A stretch of 64,000 nt of DNA from assembly GCA_030704615.1 (NCBI GenBank), contig CM060733.1, forward strand, positions 14,570,001 to 14,634,000. Direction: 5' to 3'. Shown here in pieces: positions 41,880 through 54,141 of the stretch. This DNA comes from Takakia lepidozioides (taxonomy: Eukaryota > Streptophyta > Takakiopsida > Takakiales > Takakiaceae). Position numbers and translations under genes: made by a program. How positions within the stretch are numbered: the first letter of the stretch is position 1; the number at the start of each line of letters is the position of its first letter. Under the pieces are notes generated by a model. The model saw only the letters and a list, made by a program, of their open reading frames with translations, searched no databases and had not been told where the DNA came from.

Positions 41880-43990
41880 ATGTTATTATTTCATAATATT
41901 TGTTTCTTATCTAACATACTTTAACTTAGCCTAAGCCGAATACCACAAAAATATCTTTGTAATGTTTGAAGCTTGACACTCGGAATTAATTGTTTTTCTA
42001 ACTTTGAACAATGGTTGGAATATTTAATTAAAAATTTGTATAGGTCCTAAATACTCTCCCATCACTCCTGTCATTCATCCTTTTGTAACCCTATAGCCTA
42101 AAATATAGTTGCTACATTTGAAGCTCAATTAATTACGTTTTTCAGCTTACATGTATGACAGAGTCATCGAGATATTTACTTGGAAATTCTTACTCTTCCA
42201 TATGTTTTTTTTTTAACTTGAAGTACTTTTGTTTATCCGAAACCCTATACCGCAAAACCTCATTCTAAAAGTTCATTCAAATCAATTTTTGAGGTTTGGG
42301 TATAATATAAATTACAATGGTTAGAATATTATATTGACTTGATTGTTGAATGTTTTAAAAATTATAGGTCCTAAATATTCATGCATACTTTTATGTGATT
42401 CATATTTTTATTTCTTATAAACTTTATGCCCCTAAAACCTTATATCCATGTTTGAAGCTTCTTAAGAAAGCAAATTCATACTTTGGAATACAATGCATTC
42501 AAGGTTGGGATATTTGATTGAAAGTTTTTATAGGTTCCATATATTGTTGTTGTTTTTTGAAAGTTTTATAGGACCTCGTACACAAACTGTCGCTTCCATA
42601 TTAGTTTCTCATTGATATTTTTGTCCACCTCATATCGATGTTTGAAGCCCAAGTCCCGTGTTTGTTTTTGTTTTTTTTTCCTCCCATTTCTAAAATTTTC
42701 AGCTTTGGGGTATAACAGAGGGGACAAATTTTAATCCCAACATGTATAAGATTGAATTAGCTCATTAAAATAATTGCTTAGTACTACTTGATAGCAATTT
42801 TGTATGGAACTTCCTTATAAGCACTTTTCAACCCTTTGTTTACATTGAATAGATATATTTGTTTTGGCTAATACTAAGCTTTGGGGAAGTTTATAGAATT
42901 TTACAATATCTAATTGAGAGATTTTATATGTCTTAATTACTCTTGTAAATTTGTTTGTCATTGAATAGTACCAAATTTGCTTACCCTAAATCCTAGTATG
43001 TCATCTTTTTTTATTGTTTGAGGCTCATTATTCTTTCCCCCCCATTGATTCACTTTATAATAAGATAAAGTGGTCTGGATTTTTAATTGATATTTTTGTA
43101 GATCCTAAGTTCCATTCTTTCATGTTTGTTCTTACCTATACTTTAGTTTAATAGCCTAAGCCCAGTACTCCAAAAAATATCTTTGTAATGTTTGAAGCTC
43201 ACTCAAAAATTTCTTTTCTAACTCTGGGGTTGCATACTACTAAGAGTTGTTGGAATATTGAATTGAAATTTTGTATTAGTCCTAAACAGTATCCCATTAT
43301 TTGTATCATTCACACTTTTGCTTGTTCTAAACCCTAGCATTCCCTAAAATGTAGTTTCCACATTTGAAGCTCATTGATTCATTTTATTCTAGCTTATATG
43401 TATGATAGAGTCCTCGGGATATTTACTTGGAAATTCTTATATGTTCTACACACTCTTCCAATTTTATTTTGTACTTGATAGTACTTTTACTTCTCCAACC
43501 CATTATATCATAAACCTCATTCAAATATTTGAAGTACATTCAAATCATTTTTCCAGCTTTGGGTATAATACAATTATGGTTAAAATATTACACGATTGAA
43601 CGCATACCTTTCTTGCATATTTTGTGTGATTCATACTTATAATTTTTCTAAAACTTTATGCTCCTAAAACTTTATATCCATGTTGGCTTAAAAAAACACA
43701 TTCTTACTTTGGGGTACAATGTATTCGAGGTTGAGATATTTGATTGAAAGTTCTTATAGGTTCGATGCACTGTTGTTTCTTTTTTCCCTCTTTTCATACT
43801 TTTTTCTTATCTTAAACCCTACAATACCTCAAAACCTCATATCCCGAAGCGAGTCATTGAAAAAATAAATGTACATAGTTTTGGAGTACATTGATATATT
43901 GGTTTGGAGAAATTATATCGATTAAAAATGTCTAGAAGTTCCATAGGTTCCATACATTTTTCCACATTTTATTAATGTTGATTCGGATTT
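41880..43990. repeat. Degenerate higher-order tandem repeat (~1.23 kb period, ~150-190 bp subunits)
   Basis: Subunits share the anchors GTTTGAAGCTC, TTTGGGGTATAA and TGGAATATTTGATTGAAA...ATAGGTCCTAA. Anchors occur near 41966, 42117, 42450, 42633, 43020, 43190, 43362 and 43526. Whole blocks recur about 1.22-1.25 kb apart (41966 to 43190, 42117 to 43362). No coding potential. Confidence 0.65.
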
Positions 43991-44349
43991 CTCATGTGAG
44001 TAAGATTTTATTTTATTTCCGTGTACCGTTTTGATTTTGAATACCTTTTAGTTCGCCTTCGGGCCTTGTATTCATGTGTTAGTATTCATAAATTTATATC
44101 CGTGGTTATTCTTTTGCAGGAGTCAATTTGGATTCGAGACCGACATACTTTATTTTACAAAATAAAGTATTTTGTCTAAGTTCGAGTCTTCATTTTTACA
44201 AGCTTCTAGTTTCAGGGCTAGGGTGTTTGTGGACTATATATAGTGCATTTGTATTGGGGATAATAGACTTATTGACAACATGTACTGGGTAATGATGTCT
44301 AATGGATACTTGTGCTAATTAGTATATATCCTTTGCATTGACTAAATTT

Positions 44350-44488
44350 GTATATCATTCGACTTTGATGTCGACGTTTAATGAATTTGGAGTCATGCAA
44401 ATTGTGTTATTAATATGTATCATTTACATTGTCTAATGTATATCATTCGACTTTGATGTCGACGTTTAAAACATTTGGAGTCATGCAC
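44350..44488. repeat. Direct duplication of a GACTTTGATGTCGACGTTTAA block
   Basis: TATATCATTCGACTTTGATG followed by TCGACGTTTAA and TTTGGAGTCATGCA occurs at 44351-44399 and 44440-44486, about 89 bases apart. Confidence 0.75.
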
Positions 44489-44609
44489 ATTCACTTGAAA
44501 AATAAATCTTGATTCATTGCTTCATAATATTGTAATTATTCAATTTAATTTAAATGTAAAATTATATTAAGTTTTGTCCGGATTTAAGCCAAAAGTCCAG
44601 AATTAGTTA

Positions 44610-44851
44610 AAATTGAGTTAATTGCTAACAATCGTGTGTTTCATGCCCGAACCAAGCACATAGAAGTGCACTATCATTACATCCGTGAGCACCAGTGGGG
44701 AGGTCGATCTTGCTCACGTATCCTCAAACCGTCATCTAACAAATATTTTTACAAAACCACTAGGTAAACACAAGTTTGAGTTCTTCCGAGATGCTCTTGG
44801 CTTGGTAAGCCTAGAACAACTGATGAACGACAAGAAGCTTGTTTGATGGTT
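44610..44851 (+). pseudogene. Ty1/copia Pol C-terminus (RNase H end) remnant
   Basis: Reads VFHARTKHIEVHYHYIRE, then after a small frame disruption DLAHVSSNRHLTNIFTKPLG and FEFFRDALGLVSLEQLMN, ending in TGA at 44849-44851. These are the classical last motifs of copia RNase H. Everything upstream of RNase H is missing, so only the 3' end of the element remains, followed by a purine tract and LTR. Confidence 0.88.
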
Positions 44852-44868
44852 GAATGTGAGAGGGGGTG

Positions 44869-45988
44869 TTAGAATGCTTCAGCTTCTACCTTCTTACACG
44901 GAGGGTATGTGTCAGCATATGTGCTTTATATGTTGATCAGTATAAAACATTTCATAGCTGAATTCTGTTAATCTATTGGTCCTGCATCCGTGGATGTTGG
45001 ATGGCTCTACCCTGGAGTCCGCAGCTTCTCCATTCAGGAAGACCAAGGAAGAACACGAATTCCAAGAGGAATATAGAGCCAAAGAGAGGCAGACTTTCGG
45101 ATTATGTGAGAACAACTCGAGTTTCAACCTCGGGACAGTAATGGCAGCATGCTGCAACACTCTCCTGAGCTCGCAGCCATACCTTAAGCATTTTCTTCTC
45201 CTTGCGGTGAAGGAGCGGGAAGCCTCACAGTAGGCAACAGAATCCAGGGCCTGGCTGTGGAGCTTAAATAACCATCCAGCGTGGAAAATTCCGGCCCTGG
45301 CCTCTTGTAAGTGATGCCTCCCGAGCTTCGGATGTCGGAGAAAAGTATAGGTCTGCGTGTGAACTTTGTGAATTTTTGTGGGTCTCTACATTGTGCGCGT
45401 CAGAGCCATCAGGCTCTATAACGTGCTCCAGCAGAAACTGTGTCCATGTTGGCAGAAGTAGTCTTCTCTATGGTAAGTGTAACCGAGGGTTCAACATCTT
45501 TGCTGAAATTTTTTAAATACCTATCCTCACTGATTGCCTCACAAAGCATAGTTCATAGGTCTTGTGGGATACCCTCATTTTGGCGAAATAGCTACTCATT
45601 ATTCGTAGAAATCTGCAAGAGGTGCAAACATTTTGACTCTAGAGAGTGGAGCAGTGATTACCACCATGTGAAACACATTTCTATGGTCTCTCTGTAGGGT
45701 GCAGAGCAACAATTACCGGCCATACTGAGGGATGGACAAGGGAGGGATGTCAACGAGGGATGTCTATATAAATTGACCGTTTCTTGGCAACGTTAGTTAT
45801 CACATGGCATAGTCCTCCAGCGAGTTGTGGGGTTTCTACCCACTAGAGTATGGACCCTCAGCCCACAAACTTTATACAAATACCAATGGGAGGCAGAAGA
45901 ACAACACAGTAGAGAATGAACAATACCAGAAATAAACAATAGAAATAGACATTGTAACTTGCACCGAAAGCTCAGATAGTTCCTAACA
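44869..45988 (+). repeat. 3' LTR of the copia element (~1.12 kb)
   Basis: Begins TGTTAGAATG right after the purine tract GAGAGGGGG and ends TTCCTAACA, giving short inverted ends TGTTAG/CTAACA. A TATA box TATATAA lies at 45765-45772. The 3' boundary is supported because similarity between 39.0 kb and 46.0 kb starts just after it. ORFs inside the LTR have no family resemblance. Confidence 0.7.
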
Positions 45989-47390
45989 TGTCAATGTTGA
46001 AATCTCGAATGAATGTTGTGGGACAATGACGTGGTTCCTTACGATATAATTCATGCAAGTATAGTAGAAACGGTTGTAAAGGCATTTTAGGAAGTTTATA
46101 TATTACAATTATGTGAATTACTTTCTTAATATATGAATGTTAAATGTTGCTGATATGAATTCAACGCCATTGTATATATGTCATAGGTTTCTAGTCTCAT
46201 AGTTTGGTCGTACAAAATTGTCATACAGTGATTGTCGTTACAACAAATGAGCGATAATTTATAGCTATTGGTGAATGCGGACCAATTTGGATCTGAGTGA
46301 ATAACGTTTATTTTATTGAGACATAAGATGTGAAATGCTTGAAGGTTGGGGTCAAAATTTGTAATGTTGTTTTAAAGATCGAGTGTTTAATGATTGTATA
46401 ATTAAGAAAGAACGTCATAATTATTTTATAATGGGTATTGTTAAAATATATTTTGCAGTTGTTCGGAGGTTTTCCATTTCATGTGCAACTAATTTGTCCA
46501 CATGGAAGTTTTATGGTTCAAGTGGATTCAATAAAAATAAATGTTCTTTTTGACGTATTATAGACAAAGTTGTATATGTTAAGCTGTGTTTGTTACACCT
46601 TGGGATCAAAAGCCAATCTATCAAGTGTGAGTCTTTGTGCTCGATGTATTGTTCGAGCAAATTGAATGGGGAATTGTATACGAGTGATAATTATGTGTTG
46701 AGAATTATGACCTATTCGAATGTCTTTTGCTTTGGCTGTTATTGGAGTCTAACTTCATGCTACGTCATGGACTAAATCATATAAATTGGAATGGACAAAT
46801 CTAGTTTCCTGACAAATTTTTGCATCATGAAATTGTATCCAAATTAATTCGGAATGCGTTTGGATGTGTTGACATGTTTGAATGTACCTTCTGCTCTATT
46901 TACTAGTCCAACATGTGTATTATAATTACCGGCGCATAATTCAATTAACATATCACATTTTATTTGAAGATCTGTGTGTAAACAGCTGTTTTGTTTAAAT
47001 CATTTGGTAGTCTATGTGATATGGGCAAATTTTATGTGTTATATCAGTTGCTTTGAAAATGTATATTTGGCCTTTTGTTTGTTCAAATGCGTATTGGTTA
47101 TGAGCTCGAACTACTTTATTTCTAAAACATAAGTGTGGAAATGTTGGATCAAATGAAGGTTTTTGTACCATAATTTATTTATTATGTCAACTTGTGTTTA
47201 TGTTTGTTTGGTTGTTTAAAATTTGTTAAGTACTTCAATGAATTCTTGATCAGTTTATCGCATCACTTGATGGCGGGAGAGAAGAAAGAAGCTTGCTTAT
47301 TTACACCTTGTCTTATTATGTCCTCCAATATAATTCGTAACATTTGATCTTATCTTGCCAAAAATTTGTTCCGAACATATCCAGTCCATC
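45989..47390 (+). repeat. Diverged copy B of the long direct repeat
   Basis: Counterpart of 38990-39830, with extra sequence in the middle (about 46200-46850). It leads directly into the Helitron Rep/helicase remnant, suggesting it is the 5' part of that Helitron. Confidence 0.6.
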
Positions 47391-48500
47391 AAAAATACTT
47401 AAATCAGCCAGACTTATTAGAACATATTTGTCTTGCAGAAGTTGCTCAATATGACCTTAACAACTTTAAACACAAACGTAAATCAACAATTATTCTTTGG
47501 GTCCATTACAATGTTCATCATGATGCTGGGAATTATTATAGAGAACAACTATAGCTATTCTTCTCATTTTGAGGGTCAGAACAATCTCAATAAAACAATC
47601 ACATAACTTAGCATGATCCATATACAAAGAAACAAACTACAATTCAACAAATTTATAATAAATACACATTCAAAATTTTAAATACTGAATCAACACAAAA
47701 TTGTGATTGACATTCTTTACAAAATATTGTTAACGACCTTGCAGAACAAAATAATGATAATGTATCGATGAATATGTTTCAAGATGCAAACGACAACACT
47801 CACGTTCAAATTCCCTTTACTAATACAATTGGAATTGAAAAATATGATGTACCGTTAGAATGCCAAATTAATCATGCATTTCTTCTACCATCACAAATTT
47901 AGAACAAATACAATGTCATCAAAAAATAAAATCTTACCATCGTCAGGTTTTTTTGCAATGGTCCATACATTAAATGATGAGCATCGTACAATATTTGATG
48001 ACGTTATGTACACAAAACGAACAAATTCTGAAAATCTTTACATCCGTTTTTAACAAGAGAAGCTAGTACAAGAAAAACTTTCACTTTTAATGGTTATAAT
48101 ACAAGCCCTCGTTCGTTGGTACATTAAACAAGATAAAAACTGTGATCCTTTGAAACAGAACCCTTAAAATGGCATATACCGGAAAAGCCACGTTTAACTT
48201 TGATGGAACAACAATCCATTTAGGTCAAGCGATACATTTAAATAAAGCTTTAAATGGACAAACATCTTTAAGTGACGATCATGGAGACAGTTTAATGAAA
48301 CAATATGACCAAGTACAATTATTAGTTTTAGATGAAATTTCGAAACAGAATTATGCTACTTTCATCAATAAGAGATTAAAATCTATTAAATAATTAAGAT
48401 GTTATAATTACCGGAGATTTTTATCAAGCACCACCAATTCAAGACTTATGGGTTTTTAAACCAAAAGTTTTAAAATTGATTTACATTTAATATCAGTAGA
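47390..48500 (+). pseudogene. Helitron Rep/helicase remnant (plus strand)
   Basis: At 47400-47560 the translation KRKSTIILWVHYNVHHDAGN and YYREQL matches the linker preceding the helicase in plant RepHel proteins. The helicase follows from about 47955: VHTLNDEHRTIFDDVMYTK, a gap where Walker A should be, LSLLMVIIQALVRWYIK, then 48169-48393 open with MAYTGKATFNFDGTTIH and QYDQVQLLVLDEIS (Walker B DE), and a frameshifted ITGDFYQAPPIQDLW piece at about 48410-48450. Many stops: dead. Helitron ends (5' TC, 3' CTRR with hairpin) were not located. Confidence 0.85.
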
Positions 48501-48814
48501 ATCAGGTAGTAAATTTTAAACTTGTTGGGTTTAACACAAAGCTCATGTTCGGGTGATGTATTTATGAATTGAAAGGATCTAGAGACATGATGCAATGGAA
48601 GTGACAAAACAAATAAGCTGTCAATTGTGCAGACATGTATTGTGAGTTTAAAAATGTATTTTTCATTTTTTTTTAATTATTTGTGTTGCTCTAGTTTGTT
48701 CAATTTTACATTTTTGAAGTACAGTATTTTGGTTCACGCATAATTGATTTGTTTGCTTTTGTTAAATATGATGTGCAATATCCAGTGACATTAAGGCTTC
48801 ATGTTTGCATAGTA

Positions 48815-49534
48815 TGGGTGGCCATTTGCCTTGAGGGCAGGGGGTCGGGACACAAGAGGGGCTGCCCCTGTGGTGGGGGCAGTGGCAGCGATAGGTATGG
48901 GGGGTTTTCCTTGAGTGCCCAAGGCACTCAAGGAGGCGGAGGCGCTCACTAGGTGGAGCCCCGCACACCGGGTCGCGGTGGGGGTGGCTCCACAAGGGGT
49001 GCTGGTAGCTTAGCGGGACTTAGTGGGGGTGACATAGGACTCACCCTGGGGCGGAGACCTCGTGGTGGGAGTCGTGGGGAGTCTTGGGACTCATCACGGT
49101 CCATAGGGGCCGTGGTGGGTGGGCCAAGACTCACTGCGACTCATCACCGGGAGTCGAGGGTGTTCGTGGTGGTTCGCCATAAAATGGCATGGTTGTTTGT
49201 GAAACCCCCGCGGACAGCTACAGAAGTATATATAGTGAGTAGTAACCCCGAGAACGGTGCAAGCCCGTTGGTGACCAAAAACTAGTGAGTACGCGAACGA
49301 GCCGGAAAGCGACCAAAGAGTGGGGAGCTGTTCCGGACTGCCAACTACCAAAGGGAATTCCGCTGGTTCCAAATCGTTGGAGGGTTCTTTGGGAGATCAA
49401 AGGGGGACCGTTATGCCCCGGTGAGCAGCCGGAGCTCCAAGTTGTGCCCGGCGGCCAGGTTGGGAGTTAGGCGCGCGCATCAAGCGAGTAACTATGACTT
49501 GAGGGGGGAGCTTACCGAAGTGAGGTGCGCGACA
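48815..49534 (+). repeat. 5' LTR of the chromovirus
   Basis: 720 bp, GC-rich, matching 55035-55759. TATATATA at 49227-49234 is the likely core promoter. It ends GCGCGACA just before the primer-binding site. A further weak, inverted fragment of this LTR family is at 56345-56515. Confidence 0.92.
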
Positions 49535-49536
49535 CT

Positions 49537-49548
49537 TGGTATCAGAGC
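49537..49548 (+). promoter_or_regulatory. Primer-binding site, initiator tRNA-Met type
   Basis: TGGTATCAGAGC two bases after the LTR is the canonical complement to the 3' end of plant initiator methionine tRNA. Confidence 0.95.
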
Positions 49549-49589
49549 TTAGAGTTCAGTACGCGATCGTCCTTGGGATTGGCCTCATC

Positions 49590-51110
49590 ATGGGGTCGGG
49601 CAAGCCAAAGCGAAAGCGGAACGGCCCAAAAGATGATGATCCTGGTGAGCCCGATGGGGGCGACATGTCACCGAGGCGGCCGTTTGAGGAAGCGGTGCAT
49701 GTTTCCGAAAACGAGGCCGCTCAAGAGCGGGAGGAATCTGAGGAGTCGGAGCCTGAGGAATCCCTGAGAGCTCCGACCGACCAACAGATGCCTCCCATGT
49801 CGGCAGCCTTTTGGGAAGGATTGTTGGCGCAATTTGGCGGGACGTTGAAAGACGTGTTGGAGGCGGCTAATGCCACTTCCACTAAGGCAAAGTTTAAGGT
49901 GAAGCCTAAGGAACCCGACACCTTCGAGGGCGTCTGAAATCGGAAGGCACTCAACACCTGGCTCTTGGAGCTAGAGCAGTACTTCCGGGCGGCCAAGTTG
50001 AGTGACGAGGATCGGGTGGAAGTGGCTCCCACCTATTTGAGGGGCTATGCTCAACAATGGTGGCAGAAACGCCTTCACGACCGAGGTCCAAGCCCGGAAA
50101 CCTTGAACTGGAGTGGGTTCAAGGAATTGATGAAGAGGCAGTTTGTGCCCCTCAACGCGTCCTGGCTCGCCCGAGACAAGATGAGGAATTTGAAGCAAAC
50201 AGATGACATTCGGGGATATGTCCAGGCTTTCAATGTGCTGTTGCTCGAAGTCGCGGACATGGCAGAACCAGAAATGGTCTTCAACTTTGTGGCGGGACTG
50301 GCCCCATGGGCCAGGCGGAAGTTGGAGGAGAAGCCACCTAAGACTTTGAACGAGGCAATTGAGAGGGCTGAATGTTTCTCGGATGTCCCTAAGGGTAAAA
50401 GACAAGGCCGTACGGAGCTGAACCACAAGAAGACCCGGCGGGAAGGTGACTCCTTCCGACCGGAAAAGAAGTGGGATAGGCCACGCGGCGACAATGGCAC
50501 GTGGAAATCGAAGGGAGGGCCTTCACAAGTCAAGGCGGCACCCGGTGCTTCGAAATGAAAAGCGGGTGGAGCGGCCTATGGCGGACAGAAGGCGACCTTT
50601 GATGGAGTGTGTTTCAATCGCGGGGAGCCCGGGCACATGGCCAAGAAGTGCACGAAGCCCCGGCAATTGAACATGACTCGGGCGACCACAGAGCTGTCAG
50701 AAGATACCATCAGTCGCTTGGTGGAAGCGGTGGTCGCCAGGACTTGCAAGGTAGGCAAATTTTCTTGTGAGTTGTATCACGAAACTGATGCCTTACGTAA
50801 AGGGAGTCAGTTATTGTTCGTGGATGGGATAATATCCGGAACTAACGTGTCGTTGTTGGTAGACACAGGAGCGTCGCACTCCTTCATGACACCGGCAACG
50901 ACACAAAAGCTGGGACTCCCGACAAGTGACGTGGGGGCCTCTATTGAGGTGCGTTCTGCCAAAGGAGAACCGCAATTGGCGACAAGGTTGGCGTTTGATG
51001 TTCCTCTTCAACTGGGGAGTTGGGAGGGACGTGAGAACTTCACCATCTGCGAGATCGATGGAGTGGATCTCATTTTGGGGATGACCTTTTTGAGCAAATC
51101 CGGAGCATAG
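49590..51110 (+). pseudogene. gag: Chromovirus Gag and protease, interrupted
   Basis: Starts MGSGKPKRKRNGPKDDD (ATG at 49590) and reads through one frame with stops at 49935 (TGA) and 50556 (TGA), both explained by CGA-to-TGA. Capsid region 49960-50400 includes RAAKLSDEDRVEVAPTYLRG and WWQKRLHDRG. The zinc knuckle at about 50610 reads CFNRGEPGHMAKKC: the second Cys is Arg, so the knuckle is damaged. The protease has LLVDTGASHSFM at about 50850. The frame then shifts by one near 51100 into pol. Confidence 0.9.
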
Positions 51111-54100
51111 ATGGCCACAAGAGAGTAGTCACGCTGCTATGTGGGAATGGTGACGAGGTCTTACGAGTGTCGGAAACGCCCAAACCCGTGGGAGGGCGAA
51201 TAAACCTCCTGTCAGCAAGGGAGTGGGCCGTGGAGGAGGCACACGAGCCCTAGTTTTTGCTCTACATTAGAGAAGTGAAGGGAGAAGGCGCTGGGGAGCC
51301 GAGCCGAGATTGGATCAAGGGGATTTTGGAGAAATACCAGGATGTGATGCCGGAGGATTTACCAAGCGGCTTGCCACCGTGAAGAGGAGTTGACCACAAG
51401 ATTGAGGTGATACCAGGATCAGAACTGCCTGCCAAGGTGCCCTACCGGTTGAGCCACAGAGAGTTGGTCGAGCTGAAGACTCAGCTCAAAGATCTAATGT
51501 CAAAGGGGTACATCCGGCCGAATAAGTCACCTTACGGAGCCCCGGTGCTATTCGCAGACAAGAAGGAGGGGACGCTGCGGATGTGTGTCGATTACAGGGC
51601 TTTGAATAAGGTGACTATAAAAAACCGGTACCATTTGCCAAGGATCGACGACCTTTTCGATCGGTTGGCAAGAGCAAAGTATTTCAGCCGGATCGATCTG
51701 CGCTCCGGCTATCATCAAATTCGAGTGGCGGAAGGAGATGAGGAGAAGACCGCGTGCAGGACAAGGTATGGTTCATATGAGTTCTTGGTGATGCTTTTTG
51801 GACTCACCAACGCTCCCGCAACCTTTAGCACGCTGATGAACAACCTTTTCCAGGAGTGGTTGGATGACTTTGTGATCGTGTACATCGACGACATCTTGGT
51901 GTATTCGAAAACAAAGGAGGAGCACCTGGAGCACCTCAAAAGGGTGTTCCAGAAATTGCGGGAAGGAAAGCTGTATGCCAAAGCTTCAAAGTGCGAATTC
52001 GGGGTCACAAAAGTGGAGTTCCTGGGGTATGTGATTACACAAGATGGGATCAGAATGGATGACAGGAAGGTAAGGGCAATCTTGGACTGGGAGCCTCCGA
52101 CTTCGGTCCCGGGAGTGCGATCCTTCCTAGGACTCGCCTCCTATTACCGGAAGTATGTGAGAAATTTCGCCAAAATCGCGGGGCCGCTGTCAGACCTTCT
52201 GTATAAGTCCAAAGTCTAGGCATGGAATACCTTTTGTGGCCAAGCTTTTGCTGAATTGAAGCAGCGGATGGCGGAAGCTCCAGTCTTGAAAATCCCGGAG
52301 TTCGATCGTCCGTTCGAGATTCATACAGATGCGTCAGACTTCGCGATTGGGGGTGTACTGATGCAAGATGGACGTCTAGTGGCTTACGAAAGTAAGAAAC
52401 TGAATGAAGTGGAGCGACGGTGGCCGACGCACGAGAAAGAGATGAAGGCGGTGGTGCACTGTCTTGAGCTTTGGCGCCACTATGTTGGTTCCAACCCAAT
52501 GAAGGTGTTCACAAACAATGTCACGGTGAAGTATTTTGCCACGCAGCCCAAGTTGTCCCCAAAATAATTTAGGTGGCAAGATACTTTGGCGGTGTTCGAC
52601 GTGGATATCCAGTACAAACCGGGACGGGACAACGTGGTGGCCGATGCTTTAAGTAGAAAGCAGCAGCTCTTGTTGGTGTACAGGGGCGAGACGGCGCTCC
52701 AAAGGAAGATCCGGAAGGCTTGTTGGAAGGATGAGCTGGCGAAGTCCGTGATGCAAGACTTGAGGATGGGGGTTAAATCGTAGTTCCACTTGCAAAATGG
52801 ATTGCTCAGGTATAAGCAAAAGCGTCTCTACGTGCCGAAGGGAGGGATTAGAGATAGCCTCTTGAGAGAATGCCATGATAGCCCGCTTACGGGCCACGGC
52901 GGAGCCAAACGCACTACGGCACTCTTGAAGAAAGAGTATTTCTGGCCCAAACTGAGGGAGGAGGCAGAGGAGTATGTCAAGACATGCACCACATGCCAAC
53001 AAAACCGGAGCGAGTACAAAAAGCAAGCGAGGCTGTTACAACCCTTGCCGATTCTAGAGGGGACTTGGGAAAGCGTCTCGATGGATTTCATGACTGCTAT
53101 GCCGCTGTCAAAAGGATTCGATGCAATCATGGTGGTGGTGGATAGGTTCAGTAAAATGGGCCATTTCATCCCCACCAAGGAGACGGCAACGGTGCAGGAA
53201 ACAGGGCGACTTTACTTCGCCCACGTCTTAAAGCATCATGGAGTCCCGAAAGATATTGTCTCGGACCGCGATCCAAAGTTTACGAGTAAATTTTGGATGG
53301 CACTTTGGAAGAAGATGGGGACGAGGCTGAAGATGAGCACCGCCTTCCGACCGACGGCCAAACGGAAAGAGTGAATTCCGTAGTGAAGAAGATCTTGCGG
53401 AATTACGTGTCGGCAAACCAAACAGACTGGGTGGAACACTTAGACGCGACAGAGTTCTGTTATAATAACACAGAACACTCCGCAACGGGAGTTTCCCCTT
53501 TCGTATTGGTCTATGGAAAAGCACCTCTGGTGCCGACAAGTTGGGCCGCCCAGGACGTTGAGGAACCGGCAGTAGCGGCGGTACTGGAAGAACGCGAGCG
53601 TTTGTTGAAGCTCGCAAAGTACAACATTGCCAAAGCTAGGAAACGGTATTAAAGGCAGGCGAATCGGAAGCGGAGGGAAGTGAAGTTTGAGGCAGGCACG
53701 GAGGTCTGGTTGAACATCAAGAATTTTTGACTACCTCCGGAAGTGAGTCCAAAGTTCGTACCTTCGTATGTGGGACCCTTTCGCATCCGGAAGGTTACGA
53801 ATGAGGATGTGTATGAATTGGAGCTGCCGACAAACAGCAAGGTGCATCCAGTATTTGACGTCTCCCTTTTGAAACCTTACTTCAAAGATGAAGCGCGTCC
53901 GAATCGGCATCAAGTGTTGCGTCCGCCACCTGTGCTGTTGGATCATGAAAATGAACCTGAGTACGAGGTGGAGGCAGTACTTAAGTCGAGGAGGTTCAAG
54001 AACCGAGAAACGGAGTATCTCGTCAAATGGAAGGGCTATCATCATGTGGAGGCATCTTGGGTGCGTGCCTCAGAAATGAGAAACGCATCCGAGGCGGTTG

Positions 54101-54141
54101 CAGTTTTCGAAGGGCGACCTCAAAAGCGGAAGAAGCGTTGA
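51107..54141 (+). pseudogene. pol: Chromovirus Pol: RT, RNase H, integrase, chromodomain, interrupted
   Basis: RT lies at 51407-52216 ([20 protein letters not shown]; catalytic YIDD at about 51890). RNase H follows (HTDASDFAIGGVL) but a usual catalytic Asp is Asn in VFTNNVTVKYF. Integrase spans 52790-53650 with HDSPLTGHGGAKRT and CTTCQQ (zinc site), SMDFMTAMP, SDRDPKFTSKF and, after a frameshift near 53350 that removes a few bases, TDGQTERVN. The C-terminal chromodomain is at about 53950-54080 (EYLVKWKGYHHVEASWVRAS). In-frame stops are at 51251, 51380, 52217, 52565, 52781, 53650 and 53728; each becomes a sense codon with one T-to-C reversal. The protein ends at TGA 54139-54141. Confidence 0.92.

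Noticed and set aside
44976-45233. 85-codon ORF
   Set aside because: Lies inside the copia LTR; no domain and no conservation evidence.
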